Source: Lysobacter luteus
Lineage (GTDB): Bacteria; Pseudomonadota; Gammaproteobacteria; Xanthomonadales; Xanthomonadaceae
Assembly (NCBI RefSeq): GCF_907164845.1
Contig: NZ_OU015430.1
Span: forward strand, 1,788,001-1,852,000
Length of the DNA: 64,000 bases
Reading direction: 5' to 3'
A model generated the notes under the pieces. That model was not told where the DNA came from. It saw nothing but the letters and a program-made list of their open reading frames with translations, and made no database searches. Below are positions 25,015-39,895 of this stretch, one piece after another. How positions within the stretch are numbered: the stretch's first letter is position 1; the number at the start of each line of letters is the position of its first letter. Made by a program: the position numbers and the translations under genes.

Positions 25015-26592
25015 TCAATGCCGGAGATGGCGTGGCCGCAGCCCCAGCACGACCAGCACGATCCCGTAGGCCGCCGCGCCGGCGGCCACCACCGCCAGCA
25101 GCCACGCCCAGCGCATCAGCCCGGCCATGGCGGTCCAGTCACCGACCCACTGGCGCAGCACGACCACCACTGCCGCCATCGCCACCAGTCCCGCCGCGAT
25201 CCGCAGCAGCCAGCGCAACCAGCCGCGCTCTGCCCGGTAGATGCCGTCGCGCCGCAGGTACCGCCACAGCAGCGCGGCGTTGAGGATGCCGGCCAACGCG
25301 GTCGCTCCGGCGATACCAGCGTGCGCGTACGGCACATCGTTGAAGTACAGCGGCGTCACCAGCGCGACGGTCAGCACGACGTTGGCGACCACCGTGATCA
25401 CCGCGGCGCGCATTGGGGTCCGCGTGTCCTGGCGGGCGTAGAACGCCGGCAGCAGCACCTTGCTGAGCATGAACGCCGGAATCCCCACACTCATCGCCAC
25501 CAGCGCGTAACCCACCATCCGCGTGTCCTGGTCGGTGAACTGGCCGTAGCGAAACAGCGAGGCGGTCAGCGGCTCGGCCAGCAGGCACAGGCCCAGCGCG
25601 GCCGGCAGCCCGATCAGCAGCACCATCCGCAACCCCCAGTCGAGCGAGCGGGAATAACCGCCGGTGTCCGCATCGGCATGCAGGCGCGAAAGCTGGGGCA
25701 GGATCACGGTGCCGATCGCGACGCCGAACAACCCCAGCGGCAGCTCCACCAGCCGGTCCGAGTAGTACAGCCAGGACTGCGCTGCCGGCACCAGCAGCGA
25801 GGCGAACACGGTGCCGACCAGCAGGTTCACCTGCGAGACCGACGAGGAGAAGATGGTCGGCAGCATCAGTGTCATCACCCGCCGCACGCCCGGATGGCGC
25901 AGGTTGAAGCGGAATTTCGGGCGCAGCCCGAGCCGCCCCATCGCCGGCCACAGCACCAGCATCTGCAGCACGCCGGCGGCGAGTACGCCCCAGGCCAGCG
26001 CCTTCTCGGGCACATCGAGCGCACCGGCAAGCAGCAGCATCGCGGCGATCAGCGTGAGGTTGTGCAGCACCGGTGTCAGCGCGGGCAGGCCGAACTGCCG
26101 GAAGCTGTTGAGCACCGCGCCGGCCAGCGCGGTCATCGACACGAAAGTCAGGTACGGGAAGGTGATCCGCAGCATCTCCGCGGCCAGCGGCACCGTCTCC
26201 GTCCCGGCCGGCGCGAAGGCCAGGAACAGCCGGGCCACCCATGGCGCGAGCAGGATGCCCAGCCCGCTGACGACCACCACGATCGCTAGCAGCGCGCCCG
26301 CCACGTGGTCGAGGAAGTCCTGCAGCGCCTTGTCGTCCCCCTTCTGCTTGAGTTCCGACAGCAGGGGTACGAACGCCGAGGAGAACGAGCCCTCGGCGAA
26401 GATGCGCCGCAGGTAGTTGGGGATGCGATAGGCGACGACGAAAGCGCTGACTGCCGGCCCGGCGCCGAACAGCGAGGCCTGCAGCCAGTCGCGCAGGTAG
26501 CCGGCGATGCGCGACAGGAAGGTCATCGCGCTGAACACCACGGTCGAGCGCAGCATGCCCGCCTGGCGGGCCTTGGAGGGGGCTTGGGTCAC
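25015..26592 (-). CDS. murJ: Lipid II flippase MurJ
   Basis: A polytopic inner-membrane protein (about 525 residues, around 14 hydrophobic segments) of the MOP superfamily that flips lipid II for peptidoglycan synthesis. Family landmarks: FLSRIAGYLRDW near the N-terminus, NYLRRIFAEGSFSSAFVPLL, and RFGQFT-like SLFRYGQFTDQD. The start is uncertain: GTG at 26592 (VTQAPSKARQAG...) is used here, but ATG at 26556, directly before the first helix, is also credible. It is divergent from rpsT and heads the murJ-ribF-ileS-lspA-ispH strand. Confidence 0.93.
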   Translation of the reverse strand: MTQAPSKARQAGMLRSTVVFSAMTFLSRIAGYLRDWLQASLFGAGPAVSAFVVAYRIPNYLRRIFAEGSFSSAFVPLLSELKQKGDDKALQDFLDHVAGALLAIVVVVSGLGILLAPWVARLFLAFAPAGTETVPLAAEMLRITFPYLTFVSMTALAGAVLNSFRQFGLPALTPVLHNLTLIAAMLLLAGALDVPEKALAWGVLAAGVLQMLVLWPAMGRLGLRPKFRFNLRHPGVRRVMTLMLPTIFSSSVSQVNLLVGTVFASLLVPAAQSWLYYSDRLVELPLGLFGVAIGTVILPQLSRLHADADTGGYSRSLDWGLRMVLLIGLPAALGLCLLAEPLTASLFRYGQFTDQDTRMVGYALVAMSVGIPAFMLSKVLLPAFYARQDTRTPMRAAVITVVANVVLTVALVTPLYFNDVPYAHAGIAGATALAGILNAALLWRYLRRDGIYRAERGWLRWLLRIAAGLVAMAAVVVVLRQWVGDWTAMAGLMRWAWLLAVVAAGAAAYGIVLVVLGLRPRHLRH

Positions 26593-26616
26593 GCTGAATT
26601 CCCGCGGGGCCGGTTG

Positions 26617-26645
26617 TTGACGCAAGCCATTGAATCCCCCATAAT
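26617..26645 (+). promoter_or_regulatory. Sigma-70 promoter of rpsT
   Basis: TTGACG (26617-26622) and CATAAT (26640-26645) are separated by exactly 17 bases. The rpsT GTG is about 90 bases downstream, so the leader is fairly long for a ribosomal-protein gene, as in E. coli rpsT. Confidence 0.75.
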
Positions 26646-26735
26646 TTCCTGTCTATTCGTCGCCGGGCGGGCACCGAGCCAAGTCCGCCAGCATAAATCT
26701 TTCCAGCTCCAACCTACATATTTCAGGAATACGCC

Positions 26736-27008
26736 GTGGCAAACATCAAGTCCGCCAAGAAGCGCGCCAAGCAGGCTGTCGTGCGCAATGCCCGTAACGC
26801 CAGCCAGCGTTCGATGCTGCGCACCGCCGTGAAGAAGGTGCTCAAGGCCCTGGGCGAGAACGACGCCGCCGGCGCCGAGAACGCCTTCAAGGTCGCCCAG
26901 CCGATCCTCGACCGCTTCAGCTCGCGCGGCCTGATCCACAAGAACAAGGCCGCCCGCCACAAGAGCCGCCTGACCGCCCGCATCAAGGCCGTCAAGGCCG
27001 CCGCCTGA
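26736..27008 (+). CDS. rpsT: 30S ribosomal protein S20
   Basis: A 90-residue basic S20 ([21 protein letters not shown]... [14 protein letters not shown]). The start codon is GTG with Shine-Dalgarno AGGAA. A rare start codon is also known for E. coli rpsT (UUG), where it matters for autogenous control. It is a single-gene unit with its own promoter and terminator, divergent from murJ. Confidence 0.98.
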   Translation: MANIKSAKKRAKQAVVRNARNASQRSMLRTAVKKVLKALGENDAAGAENAFKVAQPILDRFSSRGLIHKNKAARHKSRLTARIKAVKAAA

Positions 27009-27032
27009 TCCAGGGCGCGGTGGTGCAATGAA

Positions 27033-27059
27033 AGAGCCCGGCTTCGGCCGGGCTTTTTC
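27033..27059 (+). terminator. Terminator of rpsT
   Basis: 8-bp stem AGCCCGGC (27035-27042) / GCCGGGCT (27047-27054) with a TTCG tetraloop, followed by TTTT. It lies 26 bases after the rpsT stop. Confidence 0.92.
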
Positions 27060-27146
27060 GTGGGCGCTCACCGGTGCCCGGGACGTTCCTGCACGACCGG
27101 GCGCCCGGCGGGCGCCCTTCGTACCGCACCTATTTGGGACCGCACC

Positions 27147-28566
<1,420 letters not shown>

Positions 28567-28578
28567 GACTGCTTCTCC

Positions 28579-28899
28579 TTACTTCTTGTCGCCACCGGCG
28601 ATGCCGGTGATCTCGATTTCGGTGTAGTGCTGACGGTGACCCATCTGCTTGCGGTGGTGCTTGCGGCGGCGGAACTTGACGATGCGGATCTTGTCCGCAC
28701 GGCCGTGGCCGACCACCTTGGCGGTGACGCTGGCGCCCTTGAGCGCATCGCCGAGCTTCACGCCCTCGCCGTCGCCCAGCATCAGGATGTTGTCGAGCTT
28801 GATCTCGCTGCCGGCTTCGGCTTCGAGCAGTTCGACGCGCAGGGTCTCGCCCTGCATCACGCGGTATTGCTTACCGCCGGTGACAACAACTGCGTACAT
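28579..28899 (-). CDS. rplU: 50S ribosomal protein L21
   Basis: A 106-residue L21 ([14 protein letters not shown], and the basic [19 protein letters not shown] near the C-terminus). First gene of rplU-rpmA(-obgE). RBS AGAGGAA precedes the ATG at 28899. The 5' leader of about 55 bases includes a small CTGCC/GGCAG hairpin (28934-28949). Confidence 0.98.
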   Translation of the reverse strand: MYAVVVTGGKQYRVMQGETLRVELLEAEAGSEIKLDNILMLGDGEGVKLGDALKGASVTAKVVGHGRADKIRIVKFRRRKHHRKQMGHRQHYTEIEITGIAGGDKK

Positions 28900-28960
28900 G
28901 ACCAGATTCCTCTGTAGTTATTTTGGTCGCTGACTGCCGTCGAGGGCAGACAGAAGCGGA

Positions 28961-28989
28961 ATTGTAGGCCTTTCAGTGACATGGGGCAA
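28961..28989 (-). promoter_or_regulatory. Sigma-70 promoter of rplU-rpmA
   Basis: On the reverse strand TTGCCC (28984-28989) and TACAAT (28961-28966) are spaced by 17 bases, and transcription would begin about 55 bases before the rplU ATG. Confidence 0.75.
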
Positions 28990-29083
28990 CGCACCGCACC
29001 GGGCCCGCGCCGGAGGCAGCAGGTCGACCCTCCCTGTCCTGGCCCCTGCTGCCGCGCCAATCGGATGAACGGCGCCGTAACGG

Positions 29084-29200
29084 TTGCACCCATCGGCGAG
29101 TACGTTTAGGTTCTGTTCAAGAGCAACAGGGGGGTTGCTCGCCACTACGCGTGGCCGGTCCCCCGTTGCGCCACTGTCGGCCACGGGACCGGTCCGGCAG
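29084..29200 (+). promoter_or_regulatory. Putative promoter and structured leader of the S8 protease gene
   Basis: Within the 531-base gap between rplU and the protease. A weak promoter pair TTGCAC (29084-29089) and TAGGTT (29107-29112) is spaced by 17. Immediately after come stems GAGCAAC/GTTGCTC (29121-29140), GCCAC/GTGGC (29141-29155) and GGCCGGTCCC/GGGACCGGTC (29153-29194). An alternative stem CAAC(A)GGGGG with CCCCCGTTG (29124-29133 with 29160-29168) excludes the first and third. This looks like a switching leader, but no known riboswitch class was recognised. Confidence 0.4.
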
Positions 29201-29207
29201 GAGACTC

Positions 29208-29426
29208 ATGGAACGAGCAGGCATCCAGGTCCCGACGATTCCGCCACCGACGCCGTGGCTCCGGGCGACGCCCCACTCCCGCACAAGCATCCATTCGCCG
29301 CGCGCCCGCCTTGCCGCGCGCGGCGTCCCCGTGTCGCACCGTCCGGACAGCGTCCGGCGGCCGACCCATGCCCGGCCTCGGGGGGAACGCCGGGATTTCA
29401 GGAAGTCCGTGTGCAAGAAAGGATAA
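29208..29426 (+). CDS. Possible upstream ORF coupled to the protease
   Basis: A 72-codon frame beginning MERAGIQVPTIPPPTPWLR and ending SVCKKG, Pro/Arg-rich with no recognised domain. In favour: a good Shine-Dalgarno (CAGGAG, 5 bases before the ATG) and a stop codon 4 bases before the protease ATG, which would allow coupled translation. Against: its composition resembles random GC-rich sequence, and its third-position GC looks lower than in neighbouring genes. It is listed as doubtful. Confidence 0.22.
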   Translation: MERAGIQVPTIPPPTPWLRATPHSRTSIHSPRARLAARGVPVSHRPDSVRRPTHARPRGERRDFRKSVCKKG

Positions 29427-29430
29427 GTCC

Positions 29431-31527
<2,097 letters not shown>

Positions 31528-31550
31528 GCCAGGGTCGTTGATTACCGATG

Positions 31551-31578
31551 CGGGGGCCCCGTCCGCGGGGCCCCTTTA
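31551..31578 (+). terminator. Terminator after the S8 protease
   Basis: Stem GGGGCCCC (31553-31560) / GGGGCCCC (31567-31574), loop GTCCGC, followed by TTTA, 25 bases after the protease stop. Confidence 0.75.
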
Positions 31579-31624
31579 TGAACCTTGCGGCGGGTATCGC
31601 CCGCCGCCTCTTGCAGAGGTGCGC

Positions 31625-32533
31625 ATGCCAGACACTTCCACGGATCCGCTTCGGCGATCGGTTTCCGATCCGCCATGTACGCTGCCACGCCGAGCAACCC
31701 GGCAGGCCGCAGCCTGGGGCATCGCGGCGGTTACGGGATTGCTCCTGACCGTCGCCGGCTGCAGCGGCGAAACGCCATCCACCGCCACCGGGCCGGCCAC
31801 GCCCGGGTCCACCACCGACGAGGCCACCCCCGAGGCCCGTTCGGATGCCCGCCTGTCACTGGCCAACAATGGCGGCCGCGTCCGCTATGACGGCGCCGTC
31901 GACAGCGAGGCCTCGCGGCAACGGGTCGTCGATGCGCTGGCGGCCGCCTTCGGCGATGCCGCCACAGGCCAGGTCGATGTCGACGCCACCGTCCGTCCGC
32001 CGGGCTGGCTGGACGGGCTGTCCGCCTTCGCCGAAGCCTTCACGACGCCGGGCGCGGCGGTGACCTTCGACGGCGACACGATCGAGCTTTCCGGCCAGGT
32101 CCCGCGCGAGGAACGCGCGCGCCTGCTAGCGCTGGCGGAAGACCTGTTCCCCGACCACGTCTACACCGGGCTGTTGCAAGGCACGACTGACGGCGGCAGC
32201 ACCCCTGCCGCATTGGCGCAGCTGCCGGCGGGCGCGGACGGTCCAGCGCTGGTGGACGCGCTCAATACCGTGACGATCGCCTTCGAGCCCGGCAGTGCGC
32301 GCATTGCCCCCGGCAGCCTCGACGCCATTGGCCGGATCGCCGATGCGATCAAGGCCTCGGCCGGCGATACCCGGCTGCTACTCACCGGCGGCGGTGACGG
32401 CGACGAGAACCTCGCCCGCCGGCGTGCCGAAGCACTCAAGGTGCAATTGATCCTCAACGGCATCAGCCCGGCGCTGATCGACACCGCCGGCGGCACCGGA
32501 ACCGGTCCAACCCGGTTCAGCCTGTCGCCGTAG
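31625..32533 (+). CDS. Lipoprotein with BON-like and OmpA-like regions
   Basis: A 302-residue predicted lipoprotein. The N-terminus is longer than usual before the hydrophobic stretch [16 protein letters not shown], with the lipobox Cys at about residue 49, then a Thr/Ala/Pro-rich linker. The middle resembles a BON-type repeat ([27 protein letters not shown]). The C-terminus resembles a degenerate OmpA/MotB peptidoglycan-binding domain ([45 protein letters not shown]). A role in envelope attachment is inferred. The ATG at 31625 has RBS AGAGGTG. It has its own terminator. Similar BON plus OmpA proteins are called ArfA-like, but this assignment is tentative. Confidence 0.7.
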   Translation: MPDTSTDPLRRSVSDPPCTLPRRATRQAAAWGIAAVTGLLLTVAGCSGETPSTATGPATPGSTTDEATPEARSDARLSLANNGGRVRYDGAVDSEASRQRVVDALAAAFGDAATGQVDVDATVRPPGWLDGLSAFAEAFTTPGAAVTFDGDTIELSGQVPREERARLLALAEDLFPDHVYTGLLQGTTDGGSTPAALAQLPAGADGPALVDALNTVTIAFEPGSARIAPGSLDAIGRIADAIKASAGDTRLLLTGGGDGDENLARRRAEALKVQLILNGISPALIDTAGGTGTGPTRFSLSP

Positions 32534-32554
32534 AATTGCCCGCCTGCCCGTACC

Positions 32555-32585
32555 CCGCGGCCCGCCTCGTGCGGGCCGCTTTTCG
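32555..32585 (+). terminator. Terminator after the lipoprotein gene
   Basis: Stem GCGGCCCGC (32557-32565) / GCGGGCCGC (32571-32579), loop CTCGT, followed by TTTTCG. It separates the lipoprotein gene from uvrA. Confidence 0.88.
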
Positions 32586-32703
32586 TGATTCCCGGGCTGG
32601 GCGCCGGTTCCGTTTTCCGGATTTGCCCCCATTTATCCCTGCCGATAGGCTCATCTGTTGTCCGTCGCCCGACGACGGCCACCCTCCCCCTGCAGGCTCC
32701 TCG

Positions 32704-35627
<2,924 letters not shown>

Positions 35628-35631
<4 letters not shown>

Positions 35632-36230
35632 GCGACGACACCCCCGACAAGCCCGCCGCGAAGAAGGCCGCCAGGAAGACCACGCGCCGCAAGACGACGT
35701 CTCGCAAGAAGCCGGTCACCCCGAAGGCCGAGGCGACGTCGCCGTTGGTCGAGGCGGCCGGAACGGTCAAGGCCGATGCGACCGCGACCAGCTCCCAGCC
35801 TGTGTCACCGAAGGCGCCCCGCGCCGCCACGTCGGCCGGCCTCATCACGGTCCCGATGGCGGTCCGCTGGCGCGACCTTGACGCGTTCAACCACGTCAAC
35901 AACTCCAAGTACCTCAGCTACCTGGAGGAAGCCCGGCTGCAGTGGATGCTGACCGTGCCGGGCATGGGCATGGACGACCACGTCGCACCGGTGGTGGCGG
36001 CCGCGCAACTCAACTACCGCCGCCCGATCGCGTGGCCGGCGCAGGTGGAGATCGAGCTCTCGGTGGAACGCCTGGGCAACACCAGCCTGACGATCGGCCA
36101 CCGGATCGTCGACGCGAACGATCGCGGCGTGCTGTTCTGCGACGGCCACGTGGTGATGGTGTGGATCGACCGCGACAGCGGTTCGGCCGCCGCCCTGCCT
36201 GACGCCGTACGCGAGGCCTGCGGCGGGTGA
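35628..36230 (+). CDS. 4HBT-type acyl-CoA thioesterase with basic N-terminal extension
   Basis: A 200-residue protein. Residues about 75-200 form a hot-dog thioesterase of the 4-hydroxybenzoyl-CoA group ([29 protein letters not shown], with the catalytic Asp in the [10 protein letters not shown] motif). It probably hydrolyses an acyl-CoA; the substrate is unknown. The first 70 residues are unusual: Lys/Arg/Thr/Ala-rich ([17 protein letters not shown]), then a disordered linker. The start overlaps the uvrA stop by 4 bases, and its basic tail resembles the C-terminal tail of UvrA encoded just before it. Confidence 0.88.
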
Positions 36231-36245
36231 TGGACGGCCTGGGCC

Positions 36246-36692
36246 TCAGCCGCCCGGGCCGCGCACCTCGAAGTCGCCGGCAAGCACGCCGCCGCCTTCC
36301 AGCTCGAACTCGACCCGTATCCGGTCACCCGGGGCCAACGTGGCCTTCGGCTGCATCAGCATCAGGTGCAATCCACCCGGCTGCAGCACCGCCTCGCCTT
36401 TCGCATCAACCCGCAGCGTGGGTACCGGGCGCATCCGGCTGACACCCTCGATGATGCGCGTCTCATGCACCGTCACCTCGCCGAACGCATCGCTGCGCGC
36501 CCCGACAATGGTCACCGGGGTATCGCAGGTGTTGGTGATGCGGCCGAACCCGGCCAGCATCGGCATCGCCACCGGCGGCATGCGCACCCAACCCTCGCTC
36601 ACCACCGGCGCGCACTCGCGTGCGCAGGCCGGCAAGGCAACGGAGGCCAACAGCAGGCTGGCGAATGCCAGCGGAGCACCGATCCTGTTCAT
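36246..36692 (-). CDS. Periplasmic copper chaperone PCu(A)C
   Basis: A 148-residue exported protein with signal sequence (APLAFASLLLASVALPACA). The complete copper motif H-X10-M-X21-H-X-M is present at His76, Met87, His109 and Met111. PCuAC proteins carry Cu(I) to the CuA site of cytochrome c oxidase. The Cys near residue 23 might be read as a lipobox, but signal peptidase I cleavage is also possible. ATG 36692 lies only 39 bases from the divergent DUF4139 gene start, so the two promoters must overlap or reach into coding sequence. Confidence 0.92.
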   Translation of the reverse strand: MNRIGAPLAFASLLLASVALPACARECAPVVSEGWVRMPPVAMPMLAGFGRITNTCDTPVTIVGARSDAFGEVTVHETRIIEGVSRMRPVPTLRVDAKGEAVLQPGGLHLMLMQPKATLAPGDRIRVEFELEGGGVLAGDFEVRGPGG

Positions 36693-36731
36693 CGGCCTAT
36701 GATACCGGCACGCCGAAAACCGGAGTCCACG

Positions 36732-38282
36732 ATGCATCGTTCGCTGTCGTTGCTTGCCGTCGCCTGCGCGCTGGCCGCCTGCTCATCCGACGCGCCCGCC
36801 CCCGCCGGCAGCCCGGAGGTTCCCGCGGCAACGCCGGTCGAACCGCCGCGCGGCAGCGAAGACGAGTCCGCCGGCACCACCCGGCTGACGATCTACAGCG
36901 GCGACTACGCGGCACTGGCCGGCGTCGACCGGGCGCAACCCGGGATGCCCGGCTACGCGCTGGTCGAGCGGCCACTGCACTACTCGCTGAAGGAAGGCCT
37001 CAACACGGTGTCCGCCACCGGCGTGCCGCCGGCGATCGACGCCGAAGCGGCCGTGCTGCGCGCGCAGTCGGCCGCCGTCGGTATCGAATCACAACGCTAC
37101 ATCGCACCGCTGTCCGGCAGCGCCGACGTCACCTCGCAGGTGCTCGGCCAGCGCATCACGGTCGAGCACACCGCCGGCGGCGCCAAGCAGACCGACACCG
37201 GCGTGCTGGTCGCCGCGGGCGATGGCCTGACCCTTGCGCTGGGCGACGGACGCATCAAGGTCATCCGCGAGTACAACAGCTTCAGCGTGGTCGACGGCAC
37301 CCGGTTGCTGCCGCAGCGCGCCGAACTGCAGTGGACCGTTCGGGCCAGCGGCGGCGGCGACGCCGACTTCGTGCTGAGCTACCCGATGGGCGGCCTGGCC
37401 TGGCGGGCCGAGTACCTCGCCACGATCGCCGCAGGCGACAACTGCCAGCTGTCGCTCGACGGCGCCGCGATGGTGGCCAACCGTGCCGGCGTGACCTTCT
37501 CCGACGCCAGCCTGACGCTGGTGGCAGGCGAGCCCAACCGGGTCCAGCCCGAGCGCCGCTACATGGCCCGCGGCTATGCCGAGGACGCCGTGGCGGCCGC
37601 ACCGGCGCCGCAGATAGCGGTCCGGCGCGCGTCGGGCGAGTACCACGCCTACGACGTGCCGGGCACCACTGCGGTGCGGGCCGGCTCGACCGAGCGCGTG
37701 CCGCTGTTCGCCCGCGTCGACGCGGTCGCGTGCAAGCGCGCCTACGTGGTCGATGCCGGCGGACCGGACTGGGAACCGCCGCGTCCGCTCATCGACCCGG
37801 GCTTCCGCGGTGAAACCGGCGACCTGCCGGTCAAGTCGGCGGTGTCGATCCAGAACACGAAGGAAGCCAACCTGGGCCAGCCTCTGCCTGCCGGGCGGGC
37901 ACGCATCTTCCAGGGGAGCGATTTCCTGGGCGAGTCCACGCTGGGCCACACGCCCGCGGGCGCGGAGCTGCGGTTCGAGGTCGGCACCGCGTTCGACCTC
38001 ACGGCCCGGCGCGAGAACACCGGCTTCAACGTCGACCGTGGTGGCCGCACGATCACCGAGTCGTTCGCGCTTACCCTGGCCAACGCCAAGGACACCGACG
38101 CCACCATCAGCGTGATCGAACCGCTGCCGCGCTGGAGCGACTGGGAAGTGGTGTCCAGCAGCGTGCCGGCCGAGCGCCGCGACGCGCGCCATGCCGAGTT
38201 CACCGTGGCGGTCCCGGCCGGTGGCGAGACCCGCCTGACCTATACGGTGCGCTACCGCTGGCCGGACGGGGTGACCCCTTGA
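36732..38282 (+). CDS. DUF4139 lipoprotein
   Basis: A 516-residue predicted lipoprotein (MHRSLSLLAVACALAAC, lipobox Cys17). From about residue 180 it shows the DUF4139 fold (SYPMGGLAWRAEYLATIAAGDNCQLSLDGAAMVANRAGVTFSDASLTLVAG) and ends with an Ig-like beta region (LTLANAKDTDATISVIEPLPRWSDWEV). The family has no settled function; members occur in bacterial envelopes and near mucoidy-type genes. A TATGAT element (36698-36703) could be its -10. It is divergent from the PCuAC gene, and its stop overlaps the next start (TTGA). Confidence 0.82.
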   Translation: MHRSLSLLAVACALAACSSDAPAPAGSPEVPAATPVEPPRGSEDESAGTTRLTIYSGDYAALAGVDRAQPGMPGYALVERPLHYSLKEGLNTVSATGVPPAIDAEAAVLRAQSAAVGIESQRYIAPLSGSADVTSQVLGQRITVEHTAGGAKQTDTGVLVAAGDGLTLALGDGRIKVIREYNSFSVVDGTRLLPQRAELQWTVRASGGGDADFVLSYPMGGLAWRAEYLATIAAGDNCQLSLDGAAMVANRAGVTFSDASLTLVAGEPNRVQPERRYMARGYAEDAVAAAPAPQIAVRRASGEYHAYDVPGTTAVRAGSTERVPLFARVDAVACKRAYVVDAGGPDWEPPRPLIDPGFRGETGDLPVKSAVSIQNTKEANLGQPLPAGRARIFQGSDFLGESTLGHTPAGAELRFEVGTAFDLTARRENTGFNVDRGGRTITESFALTLANAKDTDATISVIEPLPRWSDWEVVSSSVPAERRDARHAEFTVAVPAGGETRLTYTVRYRWPDGVTP

Positions 38283-39037
38283 GTCGCGTCGAGGTCGTCA
38301 CCCACGGCGCGATCGTCGAGCTGAGGCTGGCACGCTCACCGGTCAATGCGCTCGACCCGGCGCTGTGCCGCGACCTGCGCGCCGCGATCGACGCGGCGGT
38401 GATTGGTGAGGCCCGAGGCATCGTGCTGTCCGGCGGGCCCAAGGTGTTCTCGGCGGGCCTGGACGTGCCGTACCTGGTCGGACTGGGCGAAGACCGCGCC
38501 GCGCTGACCGCCGCGTGGCAGGCGTTCTTCGCCGCCGCGCGCGCGATCGCGACCTGTCCGGTGCCGGTGGCCGCGGCGATCACCGGCCATTCGCCGGCCG
38601 GCGGCTGCGTGCTGGCACTGTGCTGCGATTACCGGGTGATGGCCGCCGGCGATTTCCGCATCGGCCTCAACGAGACCCAGGTCGGGCTGGTCGCCCCCGA
38701 GGGCATCCAGCGACTGATGCGCCGTGTGGTGGGCACCGCGCGCGCCGAGCGCCTGCTGGTGGCCGGGGAACTGGTCGAAGCCGAGCGCGCCTTGCGGATC
38801 GGGCTGGTCGACGAGCTCGCGCCGCCGGAGGAAGTCACCGCGCGCGCCATCGCGTGGTTGCAGCACCTGCTGGCGCTGCCGCGCGAGGCGATGTCGCACA
38901 CCCGCCGCATTGCCCGGGCCGACATGATCGAGGCGCTGGAACCCGAGCACATCGAGCTGGACCGCTTTGTCGAGGCCTGGTACGCCGAGGGCACCCAGGC
39001 CGCGTTGAAGGCGCTGGTCGCGAAGCTGGGGAAATAG
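38279..39037 (+). CDS. Enoyl-CoA hydratase/isomerase, delta3-delta2 isomerase (ECI1) type
   Basis: A 252-residue crotonase. Oxyanion-hole motifs GPKVFSAGLDVPYL and ITGHSPAGGCVLALCCDYRVM, and the single Glu in GLNETQVGLVAPEGIQRL, resemble mitochondrial 3,2-enoyl-CoA isomerase more than hydratase: the hydratase-specific first Glu is replaced by the PAGGC segment. It would isomerise unsaturated fatty-acid intermediates for beta-oxidation. The only plausible start is TTG at 38279, overlapping the stop of the DUF4139 gene; a poor start codon implies coupled translation. Confidence 0.85.
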   Translation: MSRVEVVTHGAIVELRLARSPVNALDPALCRDLRAAIDAAVIGEARGIVLSGGPKVFSAGLDVPYLVGLGEDRAALTAAWQAFFAAARAIATCPVPVAAAITGHSPAGGCVLALCCDYRVMAAGDFRIGLNETQVGLVAPEGIQRLMRRVVGTARAERLLVAGELVEAERALRIGLVDELAPPEEVTARAIAWLQHLLALPREAMSHTRRIARADMIEALEPEHIELDRFVEAWYAEGTQAALKALVAKLGK

Positions 39038-39040
39038 GCC

Positions 39041-39895
39041 TCAGCGCGCGACCGGCCGGTTGGGGTCCTCGAGCCAGCCGCTCCACGAGCCGGTGTACAG
39101 CTTCGCTCCCGGCAGGCCGGCGTGCTCCATCGCGAGCAGGTGGTGGCAGGCGGTGACGCCCGAACCGCACATCACCGCCACCTCGTTCGCGGGCCGGCCA
39201 TCCAGCAGCTCGCTGAACTCCCGCGCCAGTACCCCGGCCGGCTTGAACCGCCCGTCCTCCAGGTTCTCGGCGTACGGACGATTGACCGCACCCGGGACAT
39301 GCCCGGCGACACGATCGAGCGGCTCGGCCTCGCCACGGAAACGTTCCGACGCACGCGCATCGATCAGCATTCCGCCATCCGACAGGTGCTGCTGCACGCC
39401 CTCGGCGTCGAGCAGGCGCGAGCGGTCGAACCGCGCGGTGTAATCGGCCGGCGCAACGGCAGGCATGCCGGTGTCGACCGGGCCGCCTTGCGCGGTCCAT
39501 GCTTTCCAGCCGCCATCCAGCACCGCCACGTCGCGATGCCCGAGCGCCCGCAGCAGGAACCACGCGCGCGCCGCCGCGAGCGCTCCGTCACCGGCGTCGT
39601 AGACGACGACCTGGTGCGACGGCGTGATGCCCCAGTGCCCCAGGCGCGCGGTGAAGGCGTCCGCCCCGGGCCACGGGTGTCGACCGCCCTTGCGGTCGTG
39701 GTCGGAAAGGTCCCGGTCGAGGTCGGCAAACCGCGCGCCGGGGATGTGGCCGTCCCGGTACCACGCCTCGCCGGCGCTGCGGTCGGCCAACGAGACGCGT
39801 GCATCAAGCACGACGAGGTCGTCGCGTCCGAGCGCCGACGCCAGTTGTTCGACGTTGACCAAACCCTGCCAGCGAGGGGCGGTGGAATCGTTCAT
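39041..39895 (-). CDS. sseA: 3-mercaptopyruvate sulfurtransferase
   Basis: A 284-residue protein with two rhodanese domains. The C-terminal active loop is CGSGVTA (Cys near 237), the form typical for mercaptopyruvate rather than thiosulfate. It transfers sulfur from 3-mercaptopyruvate to thiols or cyanide. N-terminal landmarks are LDARVSLAD and YRDGHIPGARFADLDRDLSD. The ATG at 39895 overlaps the stop of the Nudix gene (ATGA), placing it last in the operon DUF1289-nudL-sseA. Confidence 0.94.
   Translation of the reverse strand: MNDSTAPRWQGLVNVEQLASALGRDDLVVLDARVSLADRSAGEAWYRDGHIPGARFADLDRDLSDHDRKGGRHPWPGADAFTARLGHWGITPSHQVVVYDAGDGALAAARAWFLLRALGHRDVAVLDGGWKAWTAQGGPVDTGMPAVAPADYTARFDRSRLLDAEGVQQHLSDGGMLIDARASERFRGEAEPLDRVAGHVPGAVNRPYAENLEDGRFKPAGVLAREFSELLDGRPANEVAVMCGSGVTACHHLLAMEHAGLPGAKLYTGSWSGWLEDPNRPVAR

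Noticed and set aside
27099..27117. GGGCGCC-CGGCG-GGCGCCC hairpin after obgE
   Set aside because: No T-run on the obgE strand, and such stems are frequent by chance in this composition; not called as terminator.
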